A stretch of 64,000 nucleotides of DNA, from contig NZ_ATXU01000008.1 in NCBI RefSeq assembly GCF_000421845.1, forward strand, positions 1 through 64,000. Direction: 5' to 3'. Positions 1 to 7,972 of this stretch are shown here, piece after piece; position 1 is the stretch's first letter; each line of letters starts with the position of its first letter. Below the pieces are notes generated by a model that saw only the letters and a program-made list of their open reading frames with translations, was not told the origin of the DNA and did no database searches. Source of the stretch: Leucobacter chironomi DSM 19883. GTDB taxonomy: Bacteria; Actinomycetota; Actinomycetes; Actinomycetales; Microbacteriaceae. The position numbers and the translations under genes were made by a program.

Positions 1-300
1 AGGGGATCTCAATTCCGAAGCAGGAAGTTCCCGCGCACGCTGAACCGTCACCGCATGGTTGGGAGCATGGGAAGAGTGGGCTCGAGCGGGGACAACGCGG
101 CTATGGAGAGTTTCTTCGCGCTTCTGCAGAAGAACGTCCTCGACCGCCGGTCCTGGACCACCCGCGAGCAACTGCGCATAGCGATCGTCACCTGGATCGA
201 GCGAACCTACCACCGCCAACGTCGCCAGGCCCATCTGGGGCGCTTGACGCCCATCGAGTTCGAGACCATCATGAACACGACCGTCGCACTGGCGGCGTGA
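1..300 (+). CDS. IS3 family transposase OrfB, C-terminal fragment
   Basis: Integrase-core (rve, DDE) transposase; only the last 99 codons are in the window. The frame is open from base 1, so this is a window-edge truncation and not a new start at the internal ATG (55). The stretch reading SMGRVGSSGDNAAMESFF is the typical C-terminal IS3 signature, and the Glu in AMESFF is the third acidic catalytic residue. The following basic segment and the Y-H-RQR-HLG-LTPIEFE tail are also typical of IS3/IS150-like OrfB. Codon use is ordinary for an actinobacterial element. Whether the element is active depends on the missing upstream part. Confidence 0.85.
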   Translation, partial: RGSQFRSRKFPRTLNRHRMVGSMGRVGSSGDNAAMESFFALLQKNVLDRRSWTTREQLRIAIVTWIERTYHRQRRQAHLGRLTPIEFETIMNTTVALAA

Positions 301-332
301 CTAGGAACTGTCACCTATTCGTGCAGCAGACC
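1..332 (+). mobile_element. IS3-type insertion sequence, right end only
   Basis: The window opens inside an insertion sequence. The transposase frame stops at 300. About 30 bases (301-332) then lead straight into the anticodon-side half of a tRNA, so the element's right end must lie there. I cannot see the left end, so the terminal inverted repeat and target duplication cannot be checked. The tRNA's missing 5' half suggests the element inserted into, or arose next to, a tRNA gene. Confidence 0.6.
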
Positions 333-333
333 C

Positions 334-388
334 GAGCACTGGACTCATAATCCAGCGGTCGCGGGTTCAAAGTCCGCCCGCCCTACCA
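334..388 (+). pseudogene. 3' half of a tRNA with CAU anticodon
   Basis: The sequence holds the end of a D stem (GAGC), a perfect 5-bp anticodon stem with loop CTCATAA (anticodon CAT), a variable region, a T arm (GCGGG/TCCGC, loop TTCAAAG), the 3' acceptor strand CGCCCTA and an encoded CCA (386-388). The bases where the 5' acceptor and D arm should be (312-333) do not pair with the 3' strand, so the gene is truncated. It differs from the intact CAU tRNA at 3655-3728 at paired positions of the anticodon stem in a compensated way, so it descends from a separate functional tRNA. Confidence 0.75.
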
Positions 389-467
389 TCCAGTGCGATA
401 CTTCTCCCTCGGTGTACCCGAATTTCTGAGGCCCCCTGACCGAGAAAGCGGAGTCAAGGGTTGGGTC

Positions 468-815
468 TCACCAGAACACGGCGAGTGCAACGTTGACGAG
501 TGTCAGTCCGCCAACCGCGTGGGCAACACCGACCGGAACTGGCTCATTCTTCTTGACCTTCCGGCGCCCTGTCCATGCCATGGCAAGGATTACGACGAGA
601 ACAACAAGTTTAACTGCGATCTTTACGTGATTCACGCCTCCGTCACCCATCTCGTTCACTCCGACGAGCAGAACGCCGGTAACGAGTTGCACCCATGCAC
701 CGGCGAACTGGAAGAGGCCGACGGTCGGAGTCTTGAATGTGGCGAGCCATCCGCCCACGAGTGCGGCCGCGCCGAGAATGTGCAGGAAGACGAGTGAAGC
801 GTGAAGTAGGTCCAT
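468..815 (-). CDS. small four-helix integral membrane protein
   Basis: 115 aa, almost entirely hydrophobic, with four predicted membrane helices (about residues 5-25, 35-53, 62-82 and 95-113). The only clearly polar parts are short loops, including a basic RRKVKK segment near residue 85. I prefer this minus-strand frame over the plus-strand frame on the same DNA because it gives a coherent membrane protein. I do not recognise a family with known function. It stands alone between the tRNA remnant and the ABC exporter and reads away from both. Base composition resembles the exporter genes more than the core genes. Confidence 0.7.
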   Translation of the reverse strand: MDLLHASLVFLHILGAAALVGGWLATFKTPTVGLFQFAGAWVQLVTGVLLVGVNEMGDGGVNHVKIAVKLVVLVVILAMAWTGRRKVKKNEPVPVGVAHAVGGLTLVNVALAVFW

Positions 816-917
816 GACTTCAACCTAACCGGAACGCTCCGGCCTCCACCTCCTGTTGGCTAACGGCCGCGGATTCTCACAGGCCGCTATCAGAGTTATC
901 GACATAGCGTTGACATG

Positions 918-940
918 TTTGTTGACGCAGAGTCGACAAA
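918..940. promoter_or_regulatory. candidate TetR operator, imperfect 9-5-9 palindrome
   Basis: TTTGTTGAC (918-926), a 5-base spacer and GTCGACAAA (932-940) form an inverted repeat with one mismatch, 21 bases before the exporter start. A TTGACA box at 910-915 could be the -35 element, which would place the dyad across the core promoter. A TetR gene ends the same cluster, so autogenous or local repression is plausible; this is inference. Confidence 0.4.
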
Positions 941-961
941 GAACTGGTAGGAAAGGGAGAC

Positions 962-2104
962 ATGTTTCTAGCGATCCGCGAACTGAAGTTTGCGCGCGGA
1001 CGATTCGGCCTGATGGGTGCAGTCGTCTCGCTCGTCGCACTGCTGATCGTTTTGCTCTCGGGTCTCTCGTCAGGCTTGGTCAACGACGGGGTGTCTGGTC
1101 TGAAGTCGCTGCCGGTCACCGCGTTTGCGTTTGACGAAGGCACGAAGACCGACAACGCTTTTTCGCGCTCAGTCGTCGAGGAGTCCCAGCTCGAGATCTG
1201 GGAGTCGTTCCCTGGCGTGGGGGCTGCGACGCCGGTCGGTGCGGGAATGACGAATGCCACGACAGAAGACGGCACTCAGATCGATCTCTCGCTTTTTGGA
1301 ATCGTCCCTGATTCGTTCCTGAGCCCGAAGGTATCCGAGGGGTCGACCATATCGGGTCTTGGGGGCATCGTGGTATCCGAGACGGCGAAGAGCGACGGAC
1401 TAGAAGTTGGCAGCATCATCACCCTTGATCGACTCGACACTGAACTTGAGGTTGTCGGCTTTACCGAGGGGCAGGCGACGTTCGGTCACGTCGACATGGC
1501 CTATCTCAATATTGATACCTGGCGGCTCATCGCCTCCGGTGCTGCACAACCCGGCGTTCCGACGCAGGACCAAGTTGATGCGCTCGATTTCGATGTCGCG
1601 AGCGTGGTCGCGATCCAAGCGAGCGATGCAGAAGAGCTCGATCTCGCCGCAGGCGATCGTCAGGCGGAGACCACAGCCGTCACGCTGAAGGAGTCTTTCA
1701 ACTCGTCCCCTGGATACGAGGCAGAGACACTGACGCTCAGCATGATTCAGATGTTCCTCTACGCGATCAGCGCTCTCGTGGTCGGCGCCTTCTTCACGGT
1801 CTGGACGATTCAGCGGCAGCATGAGCTCGCGGTTCTCCGAGCTGTGGGCGCCTCGGGTCGCTACTTGCTTCGGGACTCGCTGACCCAAGCCGCGATCTTG
1901 TTGGTCGCATTCACAGCAATCGGAGTTGCCGCTGGTGTCGGGCTGGGCTCCATAATGCCGGAAGGCATGCCCTTCGCTCTTGAGCCCGCACCCGTCCTCA
2001 CGGCCTCCTTGATCACAATCGCTCTGGGCCTCGTTGGGGCTGCGGTTGCGGTCCTCCGCATCACGCGAATCGAACCCATCTCCGCCTTGGGAGGGCAGCG
2101 CTAA
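962..2104 (+). CDS. ABC transporter permease, FtsX/MacB type
   Basis: 380 aa. One N-terminal helix (about residues 17-39), a roughly 210-residue extracytoplasmic domain of MacB type, and three C-terminal helices (about 259-283, 308-332, 343-365) give the FtsX topology. The motif RQHELAVLRAVGAS after the second helix is the typical cytoplasmic coupling segment. The start ATG has AGGGAGA four to eight bases upstream. The stop codon overlaps the ATPase start (TAATG), so the two are translationally coupled. Family members export lipids, peptides or drugs, or act as mechanotransmitters; the substrate here cannot be read. With the adjacent TetR gene a drug or envelope-stress exporter is most likely. 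Confidence 0.88.
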   Translation: MFLAIRELKFARGRFGLMGAVVSLVALLIVLLSGLSSGLVNDGVSGLKSLPVTAFAFDEGTKTDNAFSRSVVEESQLEIWESFPGVGAATPVGAGMTNATTEDGTQIDLSLFGIVPDSFLSPKVSEGSTISGLGGIVVSETAKSDGLEVGSIITLDRLDTELEVVGFTEGQATFGHVDMAYLNIDTWRLIASGAAQPGVPTQDQVDALDFDVASVVAIQASDAEELDLAAGDRQAETTAVTLKESFNSSPGYEAETLTLSMIQMFLYAISALVVGAFFTVWTIQRQHELAVLRAVGASGRYLLRDSLTQAAILLVAFTAIGVAAGVGLGSIMPEGMPFALEPAPVLTASLITIALGLVGAAVAVLRITRIEPISALGGQR

Positions 2105-2811
2105 TGTCATTTGCACATAACCTGGAAACGATACTTCGGTTTGAGAATGTCACGCTCGAACTCGGTGACGGCGATAGTAGGGTGCGGCCGCTGGACTCAG
2201 TGAGCCTTGAGATCGCGCGCAGCGAGTTCGTGGGCGTGGTAGGCCCATCCGGGGCCGGAAAATCGACCCTGCTTGCCGTGGCGGGTGCGCTGCAGTCACC
2301 TGACAGCGGTTCGGTTCGCGTGCTCGACCAGGAGCTTACGGAGATGGCTGGCTCTCAGGGAAGGATGGCCAAGTTTCGTCTGCGAAACATCGGCTTCGTG
2401 TTTCAATCGGGCAATCTGATCCCCGCACTCAACTCTGCAGACCAGCTGCGTCTCGTGAACAGGCTCGCAGGCGGATCGTCGTCGTTCGACCCGATGCCGT
2501 TCCTGGAAGCCGTTGACATGGCACACAAGGCGAAGAGTCTTCCCCGTCAGCTCTCCGGAGGCGAGCGACAGCGTGTTGGCATCGCCAGAGCGCTCGTCAC
2601 CCGTCCGGGTCTACTGCTGGTCGACGAGCCAACGGCAGCACTAGACCGCGCCCGAAGCCAACAGGTTGTCGCCCTTCTCGCGGAACAGAGTAAGACCCAT
2701 GGGGTTGCCATCATGATGGTCACCCATGACCACGAAGTGCTCGGACACTGCGACCGCGTGCTAGAGATGGTCGACGGCCGACTCGGAACATTCCAACCAG
2801 CGACAACGTAG
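2104..2811 (+). CDS. ABC transporter ATP-binding protein (LolD/MacB type)
   Basis: 235 aa, cytoplasmic ATPase partner of the permease just upstream. Walker A GPSGAGKST lies at about residues 47-55, the Q-loop in VFQSGNL near 100, the signature LSGGERQRV near 150, Walker B LLLVDEP near 168 and the switch His in MVTHDHE near 205. All catalytic elements are intact. The ATG overlaps the permease stop codon. A TetR regulator follows after about 90 bases on the same strand, consistent with one regulated unit. Confidence 0.92.
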   Translation: MSFAHNLETILRFENVTLELGDGDSRVRPLDSVSLEIARSEFVGVVGPSGAGKSTLLAVAGALQSPDSGSVRVLDQELTEMAGSQGRMAKFRLRNIGFVFQSGNLIPALNSADQLRLVNRLAGGSSSFDPMPFLEAVDMAHKAKSLPRQLSGGERQRVGIARALVTRPGLLLVDEPTAALDRARSQQVVALLAEQSKTHGVAIMMVTHDHEVLGHCDRVLEMVDGRLGTFQPATT

Positions 2812-2900
2812 ACTCCGCGGACCTCCCATCTCGCCCGAAAGGTCAGCTTCACGGTAAGTTCATTAGCAGGCGACGGAATGAGACCAGTGGAGGATGAACT

Positions 2901-3503
2901 GTGCCACGAATCACTGCGAACACCGTAGCTGAGCACCGCGCAAATCAAGAGCGCCTGCTTCTCGACGTCGCACACGCGATCCTAGAGGAGACTGGCGAGA
3001 TCGGAAGCATGCGCGATGTCGCTGAACGTGCAGGGCTGGCAAGGTCGAGTGTTTACCATTACTTCGAGTCCACGGAGGCATTGCTTCAGGCGCTGGTAGA
3101 GGACATCTTCCCCAGATGGACGATACGCATCACTGATGCCATGGATGCTGAACCCGAACCAAGTGGCCGACTCGTTGCCTACGCCCTCGAGAATCTCCGT
3201 CTCGTGCATGAAGGGGCACACGCAGTCGGCTCCGCACTCGCGGCCCTCTCACCCGGAGAAGCCCTGAACGAACAAGCGGCCGGCATGCATCGCGCTATCC
3301 AGGAGCCACTGATTCACACACTTGAAGTCCTGGGGGTCGAGGATTCCGAGGCCATGGGCGAGATGATCAACGCCGTCGTCCACGCATCCACTCGCCTCTT
3401 AGAGGCCGGGAAACCGTTCAGTCAGGTGTCCTCGACCCTCATTGCCGTGATTGAACCGATGGCGGCAGAACTGCAAAGGCGAGCCGCCGCAAAGACTTCC
3501 TAG
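2901..3503 (+). CDS. TetR/AcrR family transcriptional regulator
   Basis: 200 aa. The N-terminal helix-turn-helix spans about residues 15-62, with the typical MRDVAERAGLARSSVYHYF core. The C-terminal part is the helical ligand-binding and dimerisation domain, too diverged to name its ligand. The GTG start is supported by GGAGGA six bases upstream. It follows the ABC exporter on the same strand and most likely represses it. A candidate operator dyad lies at 918-940, in front of the exporter. Confidence 0.88.
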   Translation: MPRITANTVAEHRANQERLLLDVAHAILEETGEIGSMRDVAERAGLARSSVYHYFESTEALLQALVEDIFPRWTIRITDAMDAEPEPSGRLVAYALENLRLVHEGAHAVGSALAALSPGEALNEQAAGMHRAIQEPLIHTLEVLGVEDSEAMGEMINAVVHASTRLLEAGKPFSQVSSTLIAVIEPMAAELQRRAAAKTS

Positions 3504-3654
3504 CATCTCACAGCGCAAATGAATACGCCCTCCTGCTCCGCCTCACCTAAGAGGCACGGGGTCCAGTGCAGCGCTCAACGCCTTGGAGGGGTTTTGGAGT
3601 GGAACTCGCAAACCGCCGCTCGACGGATACCGCGCGATCCCTTGCAAACACTAG

Positions 3655-3728
3655 TAGGGCGTGCGGGGCTTGAACCCGCGACCGACGGATTATGAGTCCG
3701 CTGCTCTGACCGACTGAGCTAACGCCCC
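3655..3728 (-). tRNA. tRNA with CAU anticodon, Ile2 or Met
   Basis: Complete 74-nt cloverleaf: acceptor GGGGCGT/ACGCCCT, D arm GCTC/GAGC, anticodon stem GCGGA/TCCGT around CTCATAA, T arm GCGGG/CCCGC, discriminator A. No CCA is encoded. The CAU anticodon fits elongator Met or the lysidine-modified Ile2 species. The GGTCGCGGGTTCAAG context looks closer to Ile2 to me, but I cannot decide from sequence alone. It is not the initiator, because the acceptor carries a normal first pair and the anticodon stem lacks three G-C pairs. Confidence 0.92.
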
Positions 3729-3785
3729 TGGCGACCGTTCCATCCTAGTGGAGCGGACGACGCGCCCCGTGCGGGCGCGGGGGCT

Positions 3786-4562
3786 TCAGGCCTGGATGCG
3801 GTCCGGGTCGTAGCCGGCGTCGATGAGCGAGGTGGCGCGCTCGGTCTGGCCGCGGAAGTCGAGCATGTCGGTGCGCAGGCCCAGGTCGCGATCCACGTGC
3901 AGCGCCATCGAGTGCGCGGCGTCGCGCACGTCGCGGGCGGCGATCGCGTCGAGCACGGCGCCGTGGTCGCGGTGCATCGTCTCGAGCGTGGTGCCGAGGA
4001 TGACTCGCCCTTCGGTGCTCGCGCCTTCGAGCACCGACATGACCCCGAGGTACAGGTCGAGCAGCAGCTTGCTGCCGCTCGCCTCGACCACGAGGCGGTG
4101 GAACGCGTCGGGGGCGGTGCTGCGGTTGCAGGTGTCGAGCGCATCGGGGGCGGCACCGGCGGTGAGCCCGTCGTGCACGCGGCGGTGAGCCTCGCGCAGC
4201 CCGGCCAGCTGCTCCTCGGTGCGGTGCACGGCGGCGTGCTGGGCGGCCTCGATCTCGAGGGATCGCCGGTAGACGAGCACCTCTTCGAGGTCGTGGTCGG
4301 CGAGGAACTCCGACAGGATCGAGCTCACCGGGGTGCGGGATCGCACGAAGGTGCCCACCCCGGGAACAGTCTCGAGCATGCCGAAGGCGGCGAGCGACCG
4401 CACCGCTTCGCGCACGGTGGATCGGCCGACGCCGATCAGCTCGACCAGCTCGGGCTCCTTCGGGATCAGGTCGCCGACCGGCCACTCGCCGCTCGAGATC
4501 CGGCCGCGCAGGAAGTCGAGCGTGTCGCGCGCCTTCTGGGAGCCGCGGGTGGTGCTTACCAT
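3786..4562 (-). CDS. GntR/FadR family transcriptional regulator with FCD domain
   Basis: 258 aa. A winged helix-turn-helix occupies about residues 10-75, including the typical PKEPELVELIGVGRSTVREA core and the GVGTFV wing. It is followed by an all-helical FCD ligand-binding domain (about 95-225), with the metal-site Asp and His residues spread through DAFHRLVVEAS and the C-terminal helices. FadR/PdhR-like regulators sense acyl-CoA, organic acids or sugar acids. No metabolic operon is adjacent, so the target cannot be inferred. The ATG has GAGG about eight bases upstream. Confidence 0.88.
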   Translation of the reverse strand: MVSTTRGSQKARDTLDFLRGRISSGEWPVGDLIPKEPELVELIGVGRSTVREAVRSLAAFGMLETVPGVGTFVRSRTPVSSILSEFLADHDLEEVLVYRRSLEIEAAQHAAVHRTEEQLAGLREAHRRVHDGLTAGAAPDALDTCNRSTAPDAFHRLVVEASGSKLLLDLYLGVMSVLEGASTEGRVILGTTLETMHRDHGAVLDAIAARDVRDAAHSMALHVDRDLGLRTDMLDFRGQTERATSLIDAGYDPDRIQA

Positions 4563-4644
4563 GTGAGACCTCGTGGGATGTCGGGGAACAGCGTCAACTC
4601 TATCGGGCGTTCACAGGCGACTCACACCGATCGCCCGGCGCCGC

Positions 4645-5199
4645 TCACATCACGATGGTGGTGGCGGAGACGTCGACGCGGCGCAGCCGGTTCGACGTCC
4701 AGATGATGAGCGCGCCGAGCAGCACGAGGCAGATGCCGCCGATCACGGCGATCACGGTGAGGGCGAGCCCGGGCCACGCGAGCGCGACGATGCCGCCGAC
4801 GAGGATGAGCACACCCGGCACGAGGATCGCGGGGCTGCGCCCGGCGAAGCGCGCGCCGATCGCGATCCAGAGCACGCCGAACACCACGAGCGCAACCCCG
4901 ACGAAGGCGACGATCGCGCCGACGGTGAGGTCGGAGAAGACGATGGCAAGCACGCCGGCGGCGATGAGCACGATGCCGCCGATGAGCGCGGCCGGCGAGC
5001 CCGCGGATCGCGTGAGCACGGCCAGGCCGTTCGCGATGAGGGCGGATCCGAAGAGCACGACCAGCATCCAGGTCGCGGCGAAGAACGGCCACACGAGGAA
5101 CCCGACACCGACGGCCGCGACGAGCACGCCGGTGATGAGCAGCGTCCACCACGGGAACCGCCGCTGCCCGGTGCTGGTGACTACGGGGTACTGGCTCAC
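4645..5199 (-). CDS. HdeD/DUF308-like membrane protein
   Basis: 184 aa with about six membrane helices arranged as a tandem repeat of short hairpins. Glycine-rich helices such as LLITGVLVAAVGVGFLVWP are the pattern of HdeD (DUF308) proteins, which in enterobacteria are linked to acid resistance. The frame stays open much further upstream, but the GTG at 5199 follows a strong AGGAGG sequence and begins the conserved hydrophobic part. Downstream is the GntR gene on the same strand. The function in this host is unknown. Confidence 0.75.
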   Translation of the reverse strand: MSQYPVVTSTGQRRFPWWTLLITGVLVAAVGVGFLVWPFFAATWMLVVLFGSALIANGLAVLTRSAGSPAALIGGIVLIAAGVLAIVFSDLTVGAIVAFVGVALVVFGVLWIAIGARFAGRSPAILVPGVLILVGGIVALAWPGLALTVIAVIGGICLVLLGALIIWTSNRLRRVDVSATTIVM

Positions 5200-5280
5200 G
5201 GTCGACCTCCTCGGCGCCCGCATTCGGGACGGGGCGCTCCTCTCCAGAGTACGGCACCTGGCTTGAGCGAGAATGGGGGA

Positions 5281-5943
5281 ATGGATCGCGAGTTCTTCCT
5301 CTCCCCCGCGCTCGAGGTCGCGCCCCTGCTGCTGGGCGCCCGGCTCGAAGTCGCCGGCGACGACGGGCTCGGCGGCCGAGGTTCGGTGGCGATCCGCATC
5401 ACCGAGGTCGAGGCGTATCACGGGGTCGGCACGCCCGGCCCCTACGATCCGGGCTCCCATTCGAAGGATCGCCGCACCGCCCGCAACGCCTCGATGTTCG
5501 GGCCACCGGGTCACGCCTACGTCTACTTCAGCTACGGTATGCACTTCGCCTTGAACCTCGTGTGCTCCCCCGCAGGCATGGCCTCCGGGGTGCTGATCCG
5601 GGCGGGCGAGGTGGTCGAGGGGCACGAGATCGCGCAGCGGCGGCGCTCGGCGAAGCGCGGCGGCACGACGGTGCCGCAGCACATGCTCGCCCGAGGCCCG
5701 GGAAACGTCGCGGCGGCGCTCGGCATCGCCCGTGAGACGCATGACGGCCTCGACCTGTTCTCGGCTCCGTTCTCCGTGGGCGCGCCGGCGGAGCCCACCA
5801 CGCGCGTCGAGAGCGGTGCGCGGGTGGGGGTCGCCGGTGAGGCCGGCGGGCCGGCGTTCCCGTGGCGGTTCTGGATCGCGGGCGAGCCGAGCGTGTCGGC
5901 GTTCAGACCCGGTCGTGGCGCTCCACGAGCTCTGCGCGGCTGA
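5281..5943 (+). CDS. mpg: DNA-3-methyladenine glycosylase, AAG/MPG family
   Basis: 220 aa, the usual size for bacterial MPG-type glycosylases that excise alkylated purines in base excision repair. Family hallmarks are ITEVEAYHG near residues 40-48, DRRTARNASMFGPPGHAYVYFSYGMHF near 63-90, and the late RGPGNVAAALGI segment. The Glu in EVEAY is the general base. The ATG at 5281 is chosen because the conserved domain starts within ten residues. It is divergent from the HdeD-like gene and convergent with the sensor kinase gene. The C-terminus is slightly extended. Confidence 0.9.
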   Translation: MDREFFLSPALEVAPLLLGARLEVAGDDGLGGRGSVAIRITEVEAYHGVGTPGPYDPGSHSKDRRTARNASMFGPPGHAYVYFSYGMHFALNLVCSPAGMASGVLIRAGEVVEGHEIAQRRRSAKRGGTTVPQHMLARGPGNVAAALGIARETHDGLDLFSAPFSVGAPAEPTTRVESGARVGVAGEAGGPAFPWRFWIAGEPSVSAFRPGRGAPRALRG

Positions 5944-5976
5944 CAGCTGCACCCGCGAACTGAGCGTCCTGCCAGC

Positions 5977-7113
5977 TCAGGCGGGAAGCCAGGCGCGCAG
6001 CGCCGCGCCGTCAGGCTTCGGCTGCAGATCGAGTGCGCCGCCCCGGTCCGAGATGCGGCTGCCGAGGCGGGCGAGACCACTGAGCTCGGGGTTCTCGACC
6101 GGCGCCGCGCCGAGATGCCGCACCTCGGCCAGCACGCGCCCGTCACGCACTTCGAGTCGCAGCGCGAGCTCGCTCGCCTCGCCGTGGCGCAGCGCGTTCG
6201 AGACCCCCTCTTCGATGGCGCGCACGAGCAGCAGTCGGCTCGTGCGGTCGAGCGGGTCCGGCACGGGTACGTCGTCGACCGAGACGCGCACCGGGATGGA
6301 GGGCGGGATGCGGGCCACCAGCGCCCGCGCGGCCGGCACCAGGCCGCGGTCGAGCGCCTCGGGGTAGAGGGCGGAGCTCAGCGACCGCAGCTCGCGTTCG
6401 CGCAGCTCGTCGAGTTCGATCCGCACCGCCCGCAGCCGTTCGGCGAGCGCTCGGGATCCGGCTGCGTCGACGCCGGACTCCAGCTGGGTGCCGATCTCGG
6501 CAAGAGACGCCGCAAGCATCACGAAGCGGTTCTGGAGGGTTCCGTGGAGCGTGTCCGCGACCTCGCGCCGCACGCGGATCTCCTCCTGCTGCAGCTCGTC
6601 GAGCGCTTCTGCGGCACGAGTCGCGGCGGCCTGCCGTTCGCGATCCGCCGAGCGCGCCCGTCGACTCAGTCCGACGATCGCGGCCGCCGTGCCGAGCACC
6701 GCGAGGCCGACGGGCACCGCCGTCATGGCGTCGTGCAGGGTCTCCGAGGGTTGCGCCGAGGGGTGGATCCCGAAGGTCAGCTGCAGCACGCCCCGCGTCG
6801 TCGCAGCCACCACCGCGACGAGCAGCGCGAGCCCGACGGCGGCCCCCAGAGAGCGATCGACGATCCGCAGCCACGCCGCGCCGAGGGCGAGCACTGCGAC
6901 GGTGAGCAGATTGATCGAGGCGCGCAGGCCGGCCTCGGCGACCGGGCCGAGCGGCTGCCCGCCGATGCGGGGCGCCGGCACCCCGTGCACGAGCATCGAC
7001 TGCGCCGTCGCACCGAACGCGAAGAACACCCCGATCACGAGCACGGTGAGCATGAGCAGGCGCCGGTCCGCCGCTCTGTCCGCCGAGGTCTCCCCCTGCG
7101 CAGCCCGGATCAC
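5977..7113 (-). CDS. membrane sensor histidine kinase
   Basis: 378 aa. Four N-terminal helices lie within about residues 15-150 with very short loops, so the sensing part is intramembrane. A coiled region and a dimerisation segment follow; VADTLHGTLQN carries the likely phospho-acceptor His. The ATPase domain shows the N-box EEGVSNALRHGEA and a GLARLGSR segment. It resembles NarL-partner kinases but the H-box is atypical. The GTG start overlaps the stop of the upstream response regulator gene (GTGA), so the pair is coupled. The signal is not recognisable. Confidence 0.82.
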   Translation of the reverse strand: MIRAAQGETSADRAADRRLLMLTVLVIGVFFAFGATAQSMLVHGVPAPRIGGQPLGPVAEAGLRASINLLTVAVLALGAAWLRIVDRSLGAAVGLALLVAVVAATTRGVLQLTFGIHPSAQPSETLHDAMTAVPVGLAVLGTAAAIVGLSRRARSADRERQAAATRAAEALDELQQEEIRVRREVADTLHGTLQNRFVMLAASLAEIGTQLESGVDAAGSRALAERLRAVRIELDELRERELRSLSSALYPEALDRGLVPAARALVARIPPSIPVRVSVDDVPVPDPLDRTSRLLLVRAIEEGVSNALRHGEASELALRLEVRDGRVLAEVRHLGAAPVENPELSGLARLGSRISDRGGALDLQPKPDGAALRAWLPA

Positions 7114-7748
7114 GCGGTCTCCGCGAGGAAGATGCGCGCCGCAGCGACCCGCGGGTTGCACCGCTCCCGGTCGATGTCGAGACTCGCATAGATGGCATTG
7201 ACGTGATTGTTCACCGAGCTGAGGGCGATGCCCAGCCGTTCGGCGATCGACTGATTGGTGAGCCCCTCGGTCACGAGCTGCAGCACCTCGACGTGGCGGG
7301 CGCTGAGCGTGGCAAGGCGGCCGCCCGCGCGCACCGTGCGGGTGCCCACGACCTCCGGATCGATGACGCAGCGGCCCGCGGCGGAGGCGCGAAGCGTGCG
7401 GATCAGCTTGGCCGACGAGGTCGAGGAGTTCTTCGAGAGGTAGCTCCACTGCTCACCCTCGTCGAGATCGACGAGCAGCTGCGAACGGTCGACGGCCGAG
7501 AGCAGCACAATGCCGAGCTGCGGGTTCGCACGCTGCAGGGCGCGCCCGGCATCGATCCCGGTGCCGTCGGGCAGCTCGACATCGAGCAGCGCCACGTCGA
7601 GGCTTCGCGGATCCCAGTTCGCGCTCACGCCCGCGCAGTCGCCCGCCGCCACGACTTCGAAGCCCGGCACCGAGCGGAGCAGGTGCAGCAGCATCTCCCG
7701 GAAGAGCGGCTGGTCTTCGAGAACTCCGATCCTGAGCGTCTGCGTCAC
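7110..7748 (-). CDS. LuxR/NarL-family response regulator
   Basis: 212 aa. The receiver domain covers about residues 5-120 with the acidic pair ED at 11-12 and the phospho-acceptor Asp-56 in ALLDVELPDG. The C-terminal HTH_LuxR domain covers about 148-205, with LSARHVEVLQLVTEGLTNQSIAERL as its first helices. The GTG at 7748 is preceded by GGAGGAGA, which decides the start although the frame extends upstream. It is cotranscribed with the kinase downstream. Direct repeats upstream (7869-7895) are candidate binding sites. Confidence 0.9.
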   Translation of the reverse strand: MTQTLRIGVLEDQPLFREMLLHLLRSVPGFEVVAAGDCAGVSANWDPRSLDVALLDVELPDGTGIDAGRALQRANPQLGIVLLSAVDRSQLLVDLDEGEQWSYLSKNSSTSSAKLIRTLRASAAGRCVIDPEVVGTRTVRAGGRLATLSARHVEVLQLVTEGLTNQSIAERLGIALSSVNNHVNAIYASLDIDRERCNPRVAAARIFLAETA

Positions 7749-7868
7749 CGTCTCTCCTCCATCGATCGCGCGTTCGCGCCGCGGGTGATCACCAACCGCA
7801 CTGCTGTTCGCCGCGGGTGACACTCGTCGCAGCCGCTGACATCGCAACCGACACCGGCGACTCCCCTC

Positions 7869-7895
7869 GGCAACCATCTCACGGCAACCGTCTCC
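7869..7895. repeat. 13-bp direct repeat upstream of the response regulator gene
   Basis: CGGCAACCATCTC (7869-7881) is followed after one base by CGGCAACCGTCTC (7883-7895), a 14-bp period with one difference. A third GCAACC lies at 7844-7849. Two-component regulators often bind tandem repeats of this spacing, so autoregulation is possible. The remaining bases between 7749 and 7972 show no gene. Confidence 0.35.
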
Positions 7896-7972
7896 CCCGC
7901 CGCAGAGAGTTTATCGCACCGCGGTCGCGGCACGGCATGGTCGAGCAGGCTCCACGGCGCGGTGGAAAAGTC

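Noticed and set aside
334-388. Functional tRNA gene
   Set aside because: The bases upstream cannot form the acceptor and D arms, so it cannot fold as a complete tRNA.
393-797. 134-codon plus-strand frame over the small membrane protein
   Set aside because: The opposite strand encodes a coherent four-helix protein; this frame shows scattered Cys/His/Glu and no hydrophobic pattern.
4645-5952. 435-codon minus-strand frame containing the HdeD-like gene
   Set aside because: The first 250 codons are antisense to the glycosylase gene. Only the part from GTG 5199, after AGGAGG, is credible.
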